Positions 57,701-64,000 of a DNA stretch of 64,000 nt are shown in pieces. Position 1 is the stretch's first letter, and each line of letters begins with the position of its first letter. A program made the position numbers and the translations under genes. The notes below the pieces were generated by a model. The model had not been told where the DNA came from and ran no database searches. It was given only the letters and a program-made list of their open reading frames with translations. This stretch comes from an uncultured Cetobacterium sp. (lineage in GTDB: Bacteria; Fusobacteriota; Fusobacteriia; Fusobacteriales; Fusobacteriaceae), in the NCBI RefSeq assembly GCF_945952365.1, contig NZ_CAMFHX010000008.1, positions 1-64,000 of the forward strand, written 5' to 3'.

Positions 57701-58288
57701 TTATCCCCCTATGTTCAACCCTTTTAATATTGGATATCCATCTGAAAATTCAATTATAACCACTCCGGCATTTTTAACACTAAATTTCCAATAAGCATCC
57801 AATCCATTTGAAAAATAATAGCTTAAAATAGTATTTATAATACCCCAATGAGTAACTAAAACTGTATTTTCTTCTAAATTAACTTTTTTGTTTATAAAAC
57901 CTATTGCCCTCTTTTGAAGTTCTAAAACACTTTCCCCAGTTATATAGTTATAACTTTCCCAATCCTTTTGACTTTTCTCTAACTCTGTTGGATATTTTTC
58001 CAATAACTCTTCATAAGTATGTCCTTCGAAAATTCCAAAGTTTAACTCTCTTAACTCTTCGTCTATCTGTAAATCTAGCTCTTTTATATTAACTATTTCT
58101 GCTGTATCTAAAGCTCTTTTTAAATCACTACAATAAATTTTATGATAATCAAACTCTTTTAAAATCTCTCTCGTCTTTTGAGCTTGATCTCTTCCTTTTT
58201 CTGTAAGAGCAGGATTTAAAATACCGTAATAAACTCCTTTTACATTCAGTTCAGATTCTCCATGTCTAATTAAAATAATCTTTCCCAT
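57701..58288 (-). CDS. cobC: Histidine phosphatase, probable alpha-ribazole phosphatase
   Basis: 195 aa. Phosphoglycerate-mutase-like: starts MGKIILIRHGESELNVKGV with the catalytic RHGE, has EELRELNFGIFEGHTYEEL and the second His in VTHWGIINTIL. Family members act on many phosphates; the position between cobS and cobT makes dephosphorylation of alpha-ribazole phosphate the likely role (CobC). RBS AGGAGATATCT. Ends 1 base before cobT starts. Confidence 0.88.
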   Translation of the reverse strand: MGKIILIRHGESELNVKGVYYGILNPALTEKGRDQAQKTREILKEFDYHKIYCSDLKRALDTAEIVNIKELDLQIDEELRELNFGIFEGHTYEELLEKYPTELEKSQKDWESYNYITGESVLELQKRAIGFINKKVNLEENTVLVTHWGIINTILSYYFSNGLDAYWKFSVKNAGVVIIEFSDGYPILKGLNIGG

Positions 58289-58302
58289 AGATATCTCCTA
58301 GA

Positions 58303-59067
58303 CTATAAAAAGATATATATTAAAACTAATGATAATACAGATGATAACTCAAGTAAAGCTCCTAATGTATCCCCTGTTATTCCACCTATTTTTTTTGTCA
58401 TTAACTTTCCAAATAAGAATCCACTGATACTTAAAATATTTAAAACTAAAAATAGATTTAAATATGGTAATCCAAAATACCCTGAAACACCGTATAAGAT
58501 AGCAGCAACTGTTCCATAAGCTATACCTGCGCCTAATTTATCTGTATTCTCCACAAATGTTTTTCCCATACCTGTTGGTCTAGCATATGGTTCAAATGCA
58601 CAGTTTATAACTCCACTTATTCTAGATAAAACTGGAACTATCAACATGATAACACCCTGACTTACTCCAAATAATTCTGAAGCTTCTACCAAGAAAGCTA
58701 TTTTAAAAATAAAATAAAGAACTAATACTAAAACTCCATTTGTTCCAACTCTTGAATCTTTCATTATTTCTAACATTTTTTGCTTACTTCTATAGCTAAA
58801 TATTCCATCAAACGTATCTGCTAATCCATCTAAGTGTAACCCACCAGTTATAATCACATCTAATGTTACTAGTAGTATCCCCATTAAAACAGGTGATGGA
58901 ATAACCGTTTCTAATAAACCTGCAACAATAAAGTTTATAACTCCAATAATTAATCCAACGATTGGAAACCACTTCATTGAATTTCCTAAGGCTTTTGAAT
59001 CAAATTTATTTCCTCCTGGAAATGGTAATCTTGTCATAAATTTAAAAAGTAAAGCTAACCCGTTCAT
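58303..59067 (-). CDS. cobS: Adenosylcobinamide-GDP ribazoletransferase (cobalamin synthase)
   Basis: 254 aa from the ATG at 59067 (MNGLALLFKFMTRLPFPGG); the frame's upstream TTG lies in the SD GGAGG. Multi-pass membrane enzyme joining AdoCbi-GDP and alpha-ribazole to give the cobalamin. Signature GGLHLDGLADTFDGIF with D-rich metal site, and GKLMTKKIGGITGDTLGAL near the end. Follows cobU by 14 bases. Confidence 0.95.
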   Translation of the reverse strand: MNGLALLFKFMTRLPFPGGNKFDSKALGNSMKWFPIVGLIIGVINFIVAGLLETVIPSPVLMGILLVTLDVIITGGLHLDGLADTFDGIFSYRSKQKMLEIMKDSRVGTNGVLVLVLYFIFKIAFLVEASELFGVSQGVIMLIVPVLSRISGVINCAFEPYARPTGMGKTFVENTDKLGAGIAYGTVAAILYGVSGYFGLPYLNLFLVLNILSISGFLFGKLMTKKIGGITGDTLGALLELSSVLSLVLIYIFL

Positions 59068-59081
59068 TTTTTCCTCCAACT

Positions 59082-59642
59082 CTATTTTAATTTTAACTCT
59101 AAACCTGAAACTACAAGATAAGCTTCATCACTCTCTTTTGCAACTAACTGATTCATTCTTCCTCCGATATCTCTAAAATATCTTCCCAACGCATATGGAG
59201 GAACTAGTCCCATTCCAACTTCATTTGAAACTACAATCATATCTAAAGAACTATCTTTTATAAAATCTATTAAATCTTGTACCTCATTTTTTATCTCACT
59301 CTCAATATCTCTTAAACTCTCTTGAGTAATCTTGTCCCAATCTACATCTCTATCCATAATCATATTATTAGTAACCATATTAGTTAAACAATCTAATAAA
59401 ATAATTTTATTTAAATTTTTATACTCTGACAATATATTACTAATATTTTTATATCCCTCTATCGTTATCCAATCTTCACCTCTTTGAATTTTATGAAGAC
59501 GAACTCTCTCTTTCATCTCCTCATCAAAAGAGATTGCTGTTGCTATATAGATTTTTTCTTTTTCACTTTCAAAAACTTTTTTTTCTGCAAAAGAACTTTT
59601 TCCACTTCTAGCTCCACCAGTTATATATATTATTTTCCCCAC
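59082..59642 (-). CDS. cobU: Adenosylcobinamide kinase/GTP transferase
   Basis: 186 aa with a GTG start (59642, RBS AGGGTGATATAA). Phosphorylates adenosylcobinamide and transfers GMP. P-loop GGARSGKSSFAEKK, then LLDCLTNMVTNNM, VSNEVGMGLVPPYALGRYFRD. First gene of cobU-cobS-cobC-cobT-radC. No cobalamin riboswitch is visible: the leader is only about 22 bases, but a palindrome overlaps the -10 (59662-59680). Confidence 0.96.
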   Translation of the reverse strand: MGKIIYITGGARSGKSSFAEKKVFESEKEKIYIATAISFDEEMKERVRLHKIQRGEDWITIEGYKNISNILSEYKNLNKIILLDCLTNMVTNNMIMDRDVDWDKITQESLRDIESEIKNEVQDLIDFIKDSSLDMIVVSNEVGMGLVPPYALGRYFRDIGGRMNQLVAKESDEAYLVVSGLELKLK

Positions 59643-59661
59643 TTATATCACCCTTGTCTTA

Positions 59662-59700
59662 TGATACTTTAATAGTATCACAATATAATCAAAACTTCAA
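59662..59700 (-). promoter_or_regulatory. cobU promoter with palindrome over the -10 region
   Basis: TTGAAG (59700-59695), 17-base spacer, TACTAT (59677-59672) on the minus strand. A perfect 7-bp inverted repeat TGATACT-N5-AGTATCA (59662-59680) covers the -10 and likely start site. It could be a repressor operator or a short 5' hairpin. Confidence 0.7.
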
Positions 59701-59706
59701 TAAACG

Positions 59707-59737
59707 AAAAAGAGTGCTTGAATTCTTCAAGCACTCT
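59707..59737 (-). terminator. Intrinsic terminator of the rubrerythrin gene
   Basis: Perfect 12-bp stem AGAGTGCTTGAA / TTCAAGCACTCT, 3-base loop, then TTTTTCG on the minus strand. Confidence 0.92.
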
Positions 59738-59749
59738 ACTTTTTATCTA

Positions 59750-60298
59750 TTATTTTTGGAAATGTCTCTCTAATAATCCTAAGAAAGCTCTTCCATGTCT
59801 AGCTTCATCTTTAGCCATTTCATGAACTGTATCGTGAATAGCGTCGAATCCTAATTGCTTTGCTCTTTTAGCGATATCGAACTTTCCTGAAGTCGCTCCG
59901 TACTCAGCTTCTACTCTTCTTTTTAAGTTCTCTTCTGTTGAAGCTGTTACAACTTCTCCTAATAACTCAGCGAATCTTGCAGCATGTCCTGCTTCTTCGA
60001 AAGCGATTCTTGTGTAAGCTTCTGCTACTTCTGGGTATCCTTCTCTATCTGCAACTCTAGCCATTGCTAAGTACATTCCAACTTCCATACACTCACCGTT
60101 GAAGTTAGCTCTTAATCCTTCAATGATCTCTTCATCTCCGCAAGCTAATCCCTCTCCTACTACGTGCTCAGTAGCCCAAACTCTTGCTCCTGACTCATCG
60201 AATGGAACACACTTATCTAATCCTACTTTACATAAAGGGCAAGTCCCTAAAGCCTCTTCAAATACTTCTCCACATACTGTACATTTTACTTTTGCCAT
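59750..60298 (-). CDS. Rubrerythrin with N-terminal rubredoxin-like domain (reverse rubrerythrin layout)
   Basis: 182 aa. A rubredoxin-type FeS4 site comes first: C6, C9 and C20, C23. The four-helix diiron domain follows (~60-182) with [18 protein letters not shown] (ExxH, ~101-105) and DEARH (ExxH, ~164-168). This order is the reverse of classic rubrerythrin, where the rubredoxin part is C-terminal. Acts as an NADH-linked peroxidase protecting anaerobes from peroxide. Strong codon bias suggests high expression. Own promoter, terminator and a PerR-like palindrome in the leader. RBS GAGGAGGATTAAAAA. Confidence 0.92.
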   Translation of the reverse strand: MAKVKCTVCGEVFEEALGTCPLCKVGLDKCVPFDESGARVWATEHVVGEGLACGDEEIIEGLRANFNGECMEVGMYLAMARVADREGYPEVAEAYTRIAFEEAGHAARFAELLGEVVTASTEENLKRRVEAEYGATSGKFDIAKRAKQLGFDAIHDTVHEMAKDEARHGRAFLGLLERHFQK

Positions 60299-60365
60299 TT
60301 TTTAATCCTCCTCAATTTTTATTTATCTCTATCATTTATTTTTTAATTTTGTTTTAATTCCTTTT

Positions 60366-60380
60366 TTGTAATTGTTACAA
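60366..60380 (-). promoter_or_regulatory. PerR/Fur-type palindrome in the rubrerythrin leader
   Basis: TTGTAATTGTTACAA is a perfect inverted repeat (6-3-6). Read as 7-1-7 it matches the PerR box TTATAATNATTATAA at 11 of 14 positions. It lies about 10 bases downstream of the predicted start site, a position that would block transcription. A second half-like stretch TTGTTTACAA sits at 60383-60392. Confidence 0.55.
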
Positions 60381-60396
60381 TTTTGTTTACAAAGAT

Positions 60397-60425
60397 AATA
60401 TACACCTTTTTCAAAAATATGTCAA
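60397..60425 (-). promoter_or_regulatory. Promoter of the rubrerythrin gene
   Basis: TTGACA (60425-60420), 17-base spacer, TATATT (60402-60397) on the minus strand. Confidence 0.85.
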
Positions 60426-60560
60426 TTCTTTTTTTACTTTTTTTGTATAATAAAAAAGAAAAAGAAAATTTATCCGTAGATAGATAAAGGACTTTTATAA
60501 TCACTACATATTATTTAAAACTTTAATTTTAAAAATAACTCACAAATAAAGGAGGAATAT

Positions 60561-62060
60561 ATGCTAGTTCGAGTTTTAAGTTCGAGTTATCTTGGAATTG
60601 AGCCTTTTTTAGTAGAGGTTGAAGTTGATGTCACCAACGGATTACCAATTTTTAATATTGTTGGTTTAGGTGACGCCACAATATCAGAAAGTAGAGATCG
60701 TATTCGATCTGGAATTAAAAATATGGGCTATCTTTTAGAACCTCGAAGAATTGTTGTTAATTTAACTCCTGCTAATATTCGTAAAAGAGGTTCTCACTTT
60801 GATTTACCGATAGCTATAGGTATTATGGTTGGAATGAAGTTTATCTCTGATTATAGTGGCGTTTTGAAAGACTATTTACTGATGGGAGAGCTCTCTTTGA
60901 CTGGTGAAGTTCGAAGAGCTGATGGAATTATTAGTGGTGTTTTACTAGCTAAAAGTAAAGGTTTTAAAGGAGTTATTATTCCAGAAGAAAATTTAGAAGA
61001 AGCATCTATAATAAAAGATATCGAAATTATTCCTGTTAAAAATCTAAGAGATGTTGTTAAATTTATTGAAGAGGGAGTTATTAGAAGTAAGCGTATTACA
61101 AATTCTACTAATCTTTCAGAAAATCTACTTGATATGTGGGATGTAAAAGGGCAAATTAGAGCTAAAAGAGCTCTTGAGATTGTTGCCGCGGGTGGACATA
61201 ATATTATTATGATTGGAGCTCCAGGAAGTGGAAAATCTATGCTTGCAAAAAGATTAACTACTATTTTACCCTCTATGTCTGAGAAAGAGATTATTGAAAC
61301 AACTAAAATCTATAGTATTGCTGGTGAACTTAGTGAGAGAGTCCCTATTATTACAAACCGTCCATTCCGTGATCCACACCATACTTCAACAGCAAGCTCT
61401 ATTATAGGTGGTGGACGAACACCAAAGCCAGGTGAAATTAGTCTTGCTAATAATGGAGTTCTTTTCTTAGATGAGTTCACAGAGTTTGATCGAATTGTTA
61501 TAGAAAGTTTAAGAGAACCTCTTGAAGAAAAACGTATCTCTATAACTAGAAGTTTAGGTAAAATGGAGTTTCCAGCTAAAATTATATTCATAGCAGCCTG
61601 TAATCCATGTTTCTGCGGAATGGGATTTGACGAGGAACTATGTACTTGCACTCCTTACGATTTAAGAAGATACTCTAAAAAATTATCTGGTCCTATTATA
61701 GATAGAATTGATTTATATGTTGAAATTTATCGATTGAATGATACAGAGATTTTAGATGAAGAGAGAGGTGATTCTTCAAAATTGATTAAAGAGCGTGTTA
61801 TCAAAGCCCGAGAGATACAGAATCTAAGATTTTTAGGAAATAAATTAAATCGTGATATGGATAACAGTGAAGTCGAAAAATTCTGCTCTTTAGACTCTGA
61901 ATGTGAAAATATAATTAGAACTGCTATTAGAACTTTAAATCTATCTATGCGAACTTACCATAAAATACTAAAAGTTGCTAGAACTATCGCCGATTTAGAT
62001 AATGCTATTAATATAGAAAAAAATCATTTATTAGAAGCTATCAATTTTAGAAAAAACTAA
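60561..62060 (+). CDS. comM: YifB/ComM-family Mg-chelatase-like AAA+ ATPase
   Basis: 499 aa. N-terminal Lon-like fold with GLPIFNIVGLGDATISESRDRI and VNLTPANIRKRGSHFDLPIAIG, then a Mg-chelatase AAA+ core: Walker A GAPGSGKSMLAKRL, FRDPHHTSTASSIIGGG, Walker B LFLDEFTEFDR, sensor IAACNPCFCG; C-terminal lid helices RTYHKILKVARTIADL. In Haemophilus/Vibrio ComM is a hexameric branch-migration helicase for natural transformation; that role here is inferred from family. Plus strand, RBS AAAGGAGGAATAT, alone between rubrerythrin and nusB. Two candidate TATAAT boxes precede it (near 60445 and 60492), neither with a clear -35. Confidence 0.92.
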   Translation: MLVRVLSSSYLGIEPFLVEVEVDVTNGLPIFNIVGLGDATISESRDRIRSGIKNMGYLLEPRRIVVNLTPANIRKRGSHFDLPIAIGIMVGMKFISDYSGVLKDYLLMGELSLTGEVRRADGIISGVLLAKSKGFKGVIIPEENLEEASIIKDIEIIPVKNLRDVVKFIEEGVIRSKRITNSTNLSENLLDMWDVKGQIRAKRALEIVAAGGHNIIMIGAPGSGKSMLAKRLTTILPSMSEKEIIETTKIYSIAGELSERVPIITNRPFRDPHHTSTASSIIGGGRTPKPGEISLANNGVLFLDEFTEFDRIVIESLREPLEEKRISITRSLGKMEFPAKIIFIAACNPCFCGMGFDEELCTCTPYDLRRYSKKLSGPIIDRIDLYVEIYRLNDTEILDEERGDSSKLIKERVIKAREIQNLRFLGNKLNRDMDNSEVEKFCSLDSECENIIRTAIRTLNLSMRTYHKILKVARTIADLDNAINIEKNHLLEAINFRKN

Positions 62061-62063
62061 TAA

Positions 62064-62103
62064 AAAAGAGATGCTGTTTGAATCAAACATTGGCATCTCT
62101 TTT
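62064..62103. terminator. Bidirectional terminator between comM and nusB
   Basis: Outer stem AAAAGAGATGC / GCATCTCTTTT plus inner stem TGTTTGA / TCAAACA, with A/T tails on both sides, between convergent genes. Confidence 0.88.
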
Positions 62104-62108
62104 CTTTA

Positions 62109-62516
62109 TTAGTTATTTTTTTCTGCAACTATTTTTGCTAAAACTCCATTGATGAACTCATGAGATTTTTCATCTCCATATTTTTTAGCTAATTCTACAA
62201 CTTCGTTTACAACAATCTCTGCTGGAACATCCTCAAATAAAACTTCATATGTAGATATTTTTAATAATGCTTTCTCTACATTTCCAATTCTTTCTAAGCT
62301 CCATCCTGTGATGTTATTTTTTAAAGTCTCTACAACTTTCTCATCGTTTAATGCCATACCTTTTGAGTATTTTACAATAAACTCCTTCTCATTTGTATTT
62401 AAATTAGTCTCATCTCTTAGCATGTAATTCTCTAAAGTTTCGTCTATTTTAACTTCTGTTAACTCCGATTCAAAAACTATTTTAAATAACTCTTCTCTTG
62501 CTACTCTTCTACTCAT
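62109..62516 (-). CDS. nusB: Transcription antitermination factor NusB
   Basis: 135 aa, all-helical RNA-binding protein. Starts SRRVAREELFKIVFESEL and has the C-terminal family block LLKISTYEVLFEDVPAEIVVNEVVELAKKYG and HEFINGVLAKI. With NusE (S10) it supports rRNA transcription antitermination. Last gene of the accC-asp23-amaP-DUF2273-nusB run; RBS AAAGGAAACAGTA. Confidence 0.95.
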   Translation of the reverse strand: MSRRVAREELFKIVFESELTEVKIDETLENYMLRDETNLNTNEKEFIVKYSKGMALNDEKVVETLKNNITGWSLERIGNVEKALLKISTYEVLFEDVPAEIVVNEVVELAKKYGDEKSHEFINGVLAKIVAEKNN

Positions 62517-62529
62517 TACTGTTTCCTTT

Positions 62530-62742
62530 CTAATCCTTTAATCTATTTAATATTTGTTTTTTTAACTTCTCTTGAAAATCTCTATCTCCTAGTTTATACC
62601 CTACAAACGCTAAAATCAATATAAACATTGTTTTTAAAATTCCATACTCCACTAAAAGAATTCCAGATATTAATCCTAGGATAGCGTATAGATATTTTTT
62701 AAAATTAAGAATAAAGTTTTCAATAATTTTTTCTAACATCAT
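62530..62742 (-). CDS. DUF2273-family small membrane protein
   Basis: 70 aa with two hydrophobic segments (~17-33 and ~36-50) and a basic C-terminus (EKLKKQILNRLKD). Size, topology and position directly after amaP and asp23 match the DUF2273 proteins encoded beside Asp23 in Gram-positive bacteria. Function unknown; a role in the cell-envelope Asp23-AmaP complex is inferred from context. Two adjacent ATG codons share the RBS AGGAGGAGCAAAAG. Confidence 0.75.
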   Translation of the reverse strand: MMLEKIIENFILNFKKYLYAILGLISGILLVEYGILKTMFILILAFVGYKLGDRDFQEKLKKQILNRLKD

Positions 62743-62754
62743 CTTTTGCTCCTC

Positions 62755-63264
62755 CTATTCAATTATATCTCTTTTTATTGATAACCTCGAAATTTTTACC
62801 TCTATATAATCAACCTTTAAATCTAGTTTTTCTTCTAAGTTACTCTTTATTAAATTCTGTATATCTACAGTTTTTGTTGATAAATTATTATTTGAAATCA
62901 TGTCTAAGTTTAATTTAATAAAGTATTTACTACCCCTATTCCCACAATCGATTTTTAATCCCTTTATATCACTATCTCTTGATAGTATCTCTCTAATTAG
63001 ATTTTTCACTGTATCTGTTGATATATGTACTGCTCCGTGTTCATTTTTTATAACATAATCTTTTTCTTTTGAAAACTTTGATAATAATTTTAGTACTGAT
63101 ATACATATGTAAGCTAAACATATATTAAAAAATACTACTTTAAATATAAGTGAGCTACTATCTATTGTCGAAAAATATTGTGGCATTGTTATATAACCAA
63201 TCCCTGCTACAGCCATAGTAAATATCCCTATCCATGCAAAGAAAAATATTATTTTTTTTATCAA
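62755..63264 (-). CDS. amaP: Alkaline shock response membrane anchor protein AmaP
   Basis: 169 aa from a TTG at 63264, chosen because the SD GGGGTGAG lies 5 bases upstream; a GTG three codons earlier is inside that SD. Two TM helices (~6-28 and ~40-57), then an Asp23/Gls24-like soluble domain (~70-165; AVHISTDTVKNLIREIL and FIKLNLDMISNNN). In Staphylococcus AmaP holds Asp23 at the membrane. Encoded directly downstream of asp23. Confidence 0.8.
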   Translation of the reverse strand: MIKKIIFFFAWIGIFTMAVAGIGYITMPQYFSTIDSSSLIFKVVFFNICLAYICISVLKLLSKFSKEKDYVIKNEHGAVHISTDTVKNLIREILSRDSDIKGLKIDCGNRGSKYFIKLNLDMISNNNLSTKTVDIQNLIKSNLEEKLDLKVDYIEVKISRLSIKRDIIE

Positions 63265-63318
63265 GAAACTCACCCCTGTAAGAAAGATTAGAGGCGTATC
63301 AAAACGCCTCTTTTATAA

Positions 63319-63696
63319 TTATACTATCTCAATATCTTCGTGTCTATCTTCAAATTCTTCTGTTAAAATTTTAACATCTTGAACAAAAACATTTACTTCT
63401 ACAACTTTTAAACCAGTCATTGTACTCACTGCTGTTAAAACATTCTTTTGAACGTTTTGAGCTACTTCAGAGATTTGGTAACCGTATTCTACTATTATAT
63501 AGATCTCTACGCTACACTCTTTCTCTCCTACTTCAACTTTAACACCGTTTGTAAGTCTTTTCTTTCCTAGCATCTTACTAACTTCATCTGCTACTCCACC
63601 TGCTAGTTTATAAACTCCAGAAACATCCTGTGCTGCCTTTGCTGAAATCGTCTTTACTACATCATCTGCTATTTTTATATTTCCTAACTCGTTCAT
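63319..63696 (-). CDS. asp23: Asp23/Gls24 family envelope stress response protein
   Basis: 125 aa. Begins MNELGNIKIADDVVKTISAKAAQ, contains SGVYKLAGGVADEVSKMLGKK and ends with VNVFVQDVKILTEE, the Asp23/Gls24 pattern. In Gram-positives it is abundant at the membrane via AmaP and responds to envelope stress. It follows accC and precedes amaP. RBS CGGAGGTG. A diderm with this cassette suggests Asp23 is not limited to monoderms. Confidence 0.9.
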   Translation of the reverse strand: MNELGNIKIADDVVKTISAKAAQDVSGVYKLAGGVADEVSKMLGKKRLTNGVKVEVGEKECSVEIYIIVEYGYQISEVAQNVQKNVLTAVSTMTGLKVVEVNVFVQDVKILTEEFEDRHEDIEIV

Positions 63697-63762
63697 AAAA
63701 ACACCTCCGTAGATATTATACCTATATTATTACATTTATTTAAAATTTTTCCTAGCTATTTA

Positions 63763-64000
63763 TTAATTTTTTTCAAAATTTTCTTCAATAAATTTAGTTG
63801 TTACTTTTCCACTTCTATATACTTTATTATCTAGTACCTCTAAATGGAATGGAATTGTAGTATCGATTCCCTCTATAATAAACTCATTTAAAGCTCTTTT
63901 CATCTTCTCAATTGCTTCCTCTCTAGTGATTCCATGGACGATAAGTTTTCCTATCATAGAATCATAGTATGGAGAGATTTCATATCCAGAATATGAATGT
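63763..64000 (-). CDS. accC: Acetyl-CoA carboxylase biotin carboxylase subunit, C-terminal part
   Basis: The reading frame is open to the window edge; the visible end reads HSYSGYEISPYYDSMIGKLI and then REEAIEKMKRALNEFIIEGI...TTIPFH...FIEENF, which is the C-terminal biotin-carboxylase domain (the SPYYDSMIGK block is typical). ATP-dependent carboxylation of biotin for fatty-acid synthesis. The N-terminal part lies beyond base 64000. An apparent internal ATG at 63957 is not the start. First visible gene of the cluster with asp23. Confidence 0.93.
   Translation of the reverse strand, partial: HSYSGYEISPYYDSMIGKLIVHGITREEAIEKMKRALNEFIIEGIDTTIPFHLEVLDNKVYRSGKVTTKFIEENFEKN

Noticed and set aside
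59643-59749. Cobalamin riboswitch before cobU
   Set aside because: The space between the promoter and the start is about 22 bases and has no B12-box sequence.
1-64000. Mobile element, prophage, CRISPR array or defence island
   Set aside because: No transposase, integrase, recombinase, phage structural gene, regularly spaced repeats or cas-like gene is seen in either strand.
1-64000. Many overlapping open frames opposite to recognised genes (for example 40009-40425, 16541-16834, 54208-53888)
   Set aside because: They are antisense or out-of-frame to well-supported genes, have low-complexity leucine/serine-rich translations typical of AT-rich antisense, and lack RBS support.

Overview
This window is a gene-dense, AT-rich bacterial chromosome segment of housekeeping character. 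Gene content (dppABCDF, adhE, GHL10-type glycoside hydrolase, OmpH/Skp-like periplasmic chaperone, Asp23/AmaP, cobalamin nucleotide-loop genes) and protein style fit a strictly fermentative diderm of the phylum Fusobacteriota. The B12 genes make a Cetobacterium-like organism my best guess; this is inference from gene content, not a database match. I see no phage, insertion sequence, CRISPR array or defence island.

Layout. 1-9.4 kb: a tRNA-Gly/tRNA-Lys unit; a minus-strand run from a PASTA-bearing penicillin-binding protein through priA, def, a DivIC-like gene and glpX, then a small membrane protein and a secreted glycosidase; divergent to it an OmpH-like gene; then a tRNA-Glu/tRNA-Val unit. 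9.4-24.2 kb: an ArsC/Spx-like gene, metK under a SAM-I riboswitch, a tex - sensor-kinase-like - ileS - lspA - glyQ - glyS run, and ylxM-ffh-rpsP. 24.2-26.5 kb: a folate operon on the plus strand (folE, a folB-folK fusion, folP). 26.5-36.9 kb: a nucleoside kinase, a peptide ABC transporter operon, a DUF2147 protein and adhE. 37-44.4 kb: a compact UvrD-like helicase, holA, a Zn/Cd-type P-type ATPase divergent to a methyltransferase, and a 10-TM metal permease. 44.4-53 kb: argS preceded by its own structured RNA, rarA-hisS-aspS, secG. 51-56 kb: uvrA-ruvA-phoH. 56-59.7 kb: cobU-cobS-cobC-cobT-radC. 59.7-64 kb: rubrerythrin, comM, and the accC-asp23-amaP-DUF2273-nusB cluster, with accC running off the right edge.

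How it works together. Most minus-strand genes form tight operons with start/stop overlaps. Three sites suggest metal, redox or oxidative control: a G-rich CsoR-like site at the metal ATPase promoter, a PerR/Fur-like palindrome in the rubrerythrin leader, and a palindrome over the cobU -10 region. The SAM-I riboswitch before metK shows a full aptamer, antiterminator and terminator.

Best candidates for something new: an end-closed ~205-nt RNA with its own strong promoter and terminator just upstream of argS (possibly 6S RNA); a kinase-like protein in the ileS operon with an intact ATPase domain but no phosphoacceptor histidine; and a UvrD-family helicase lacking the 2B subdomain. Several apparent GTG starts lie inside Shine-Dalgarno sequences and were moved downstream.
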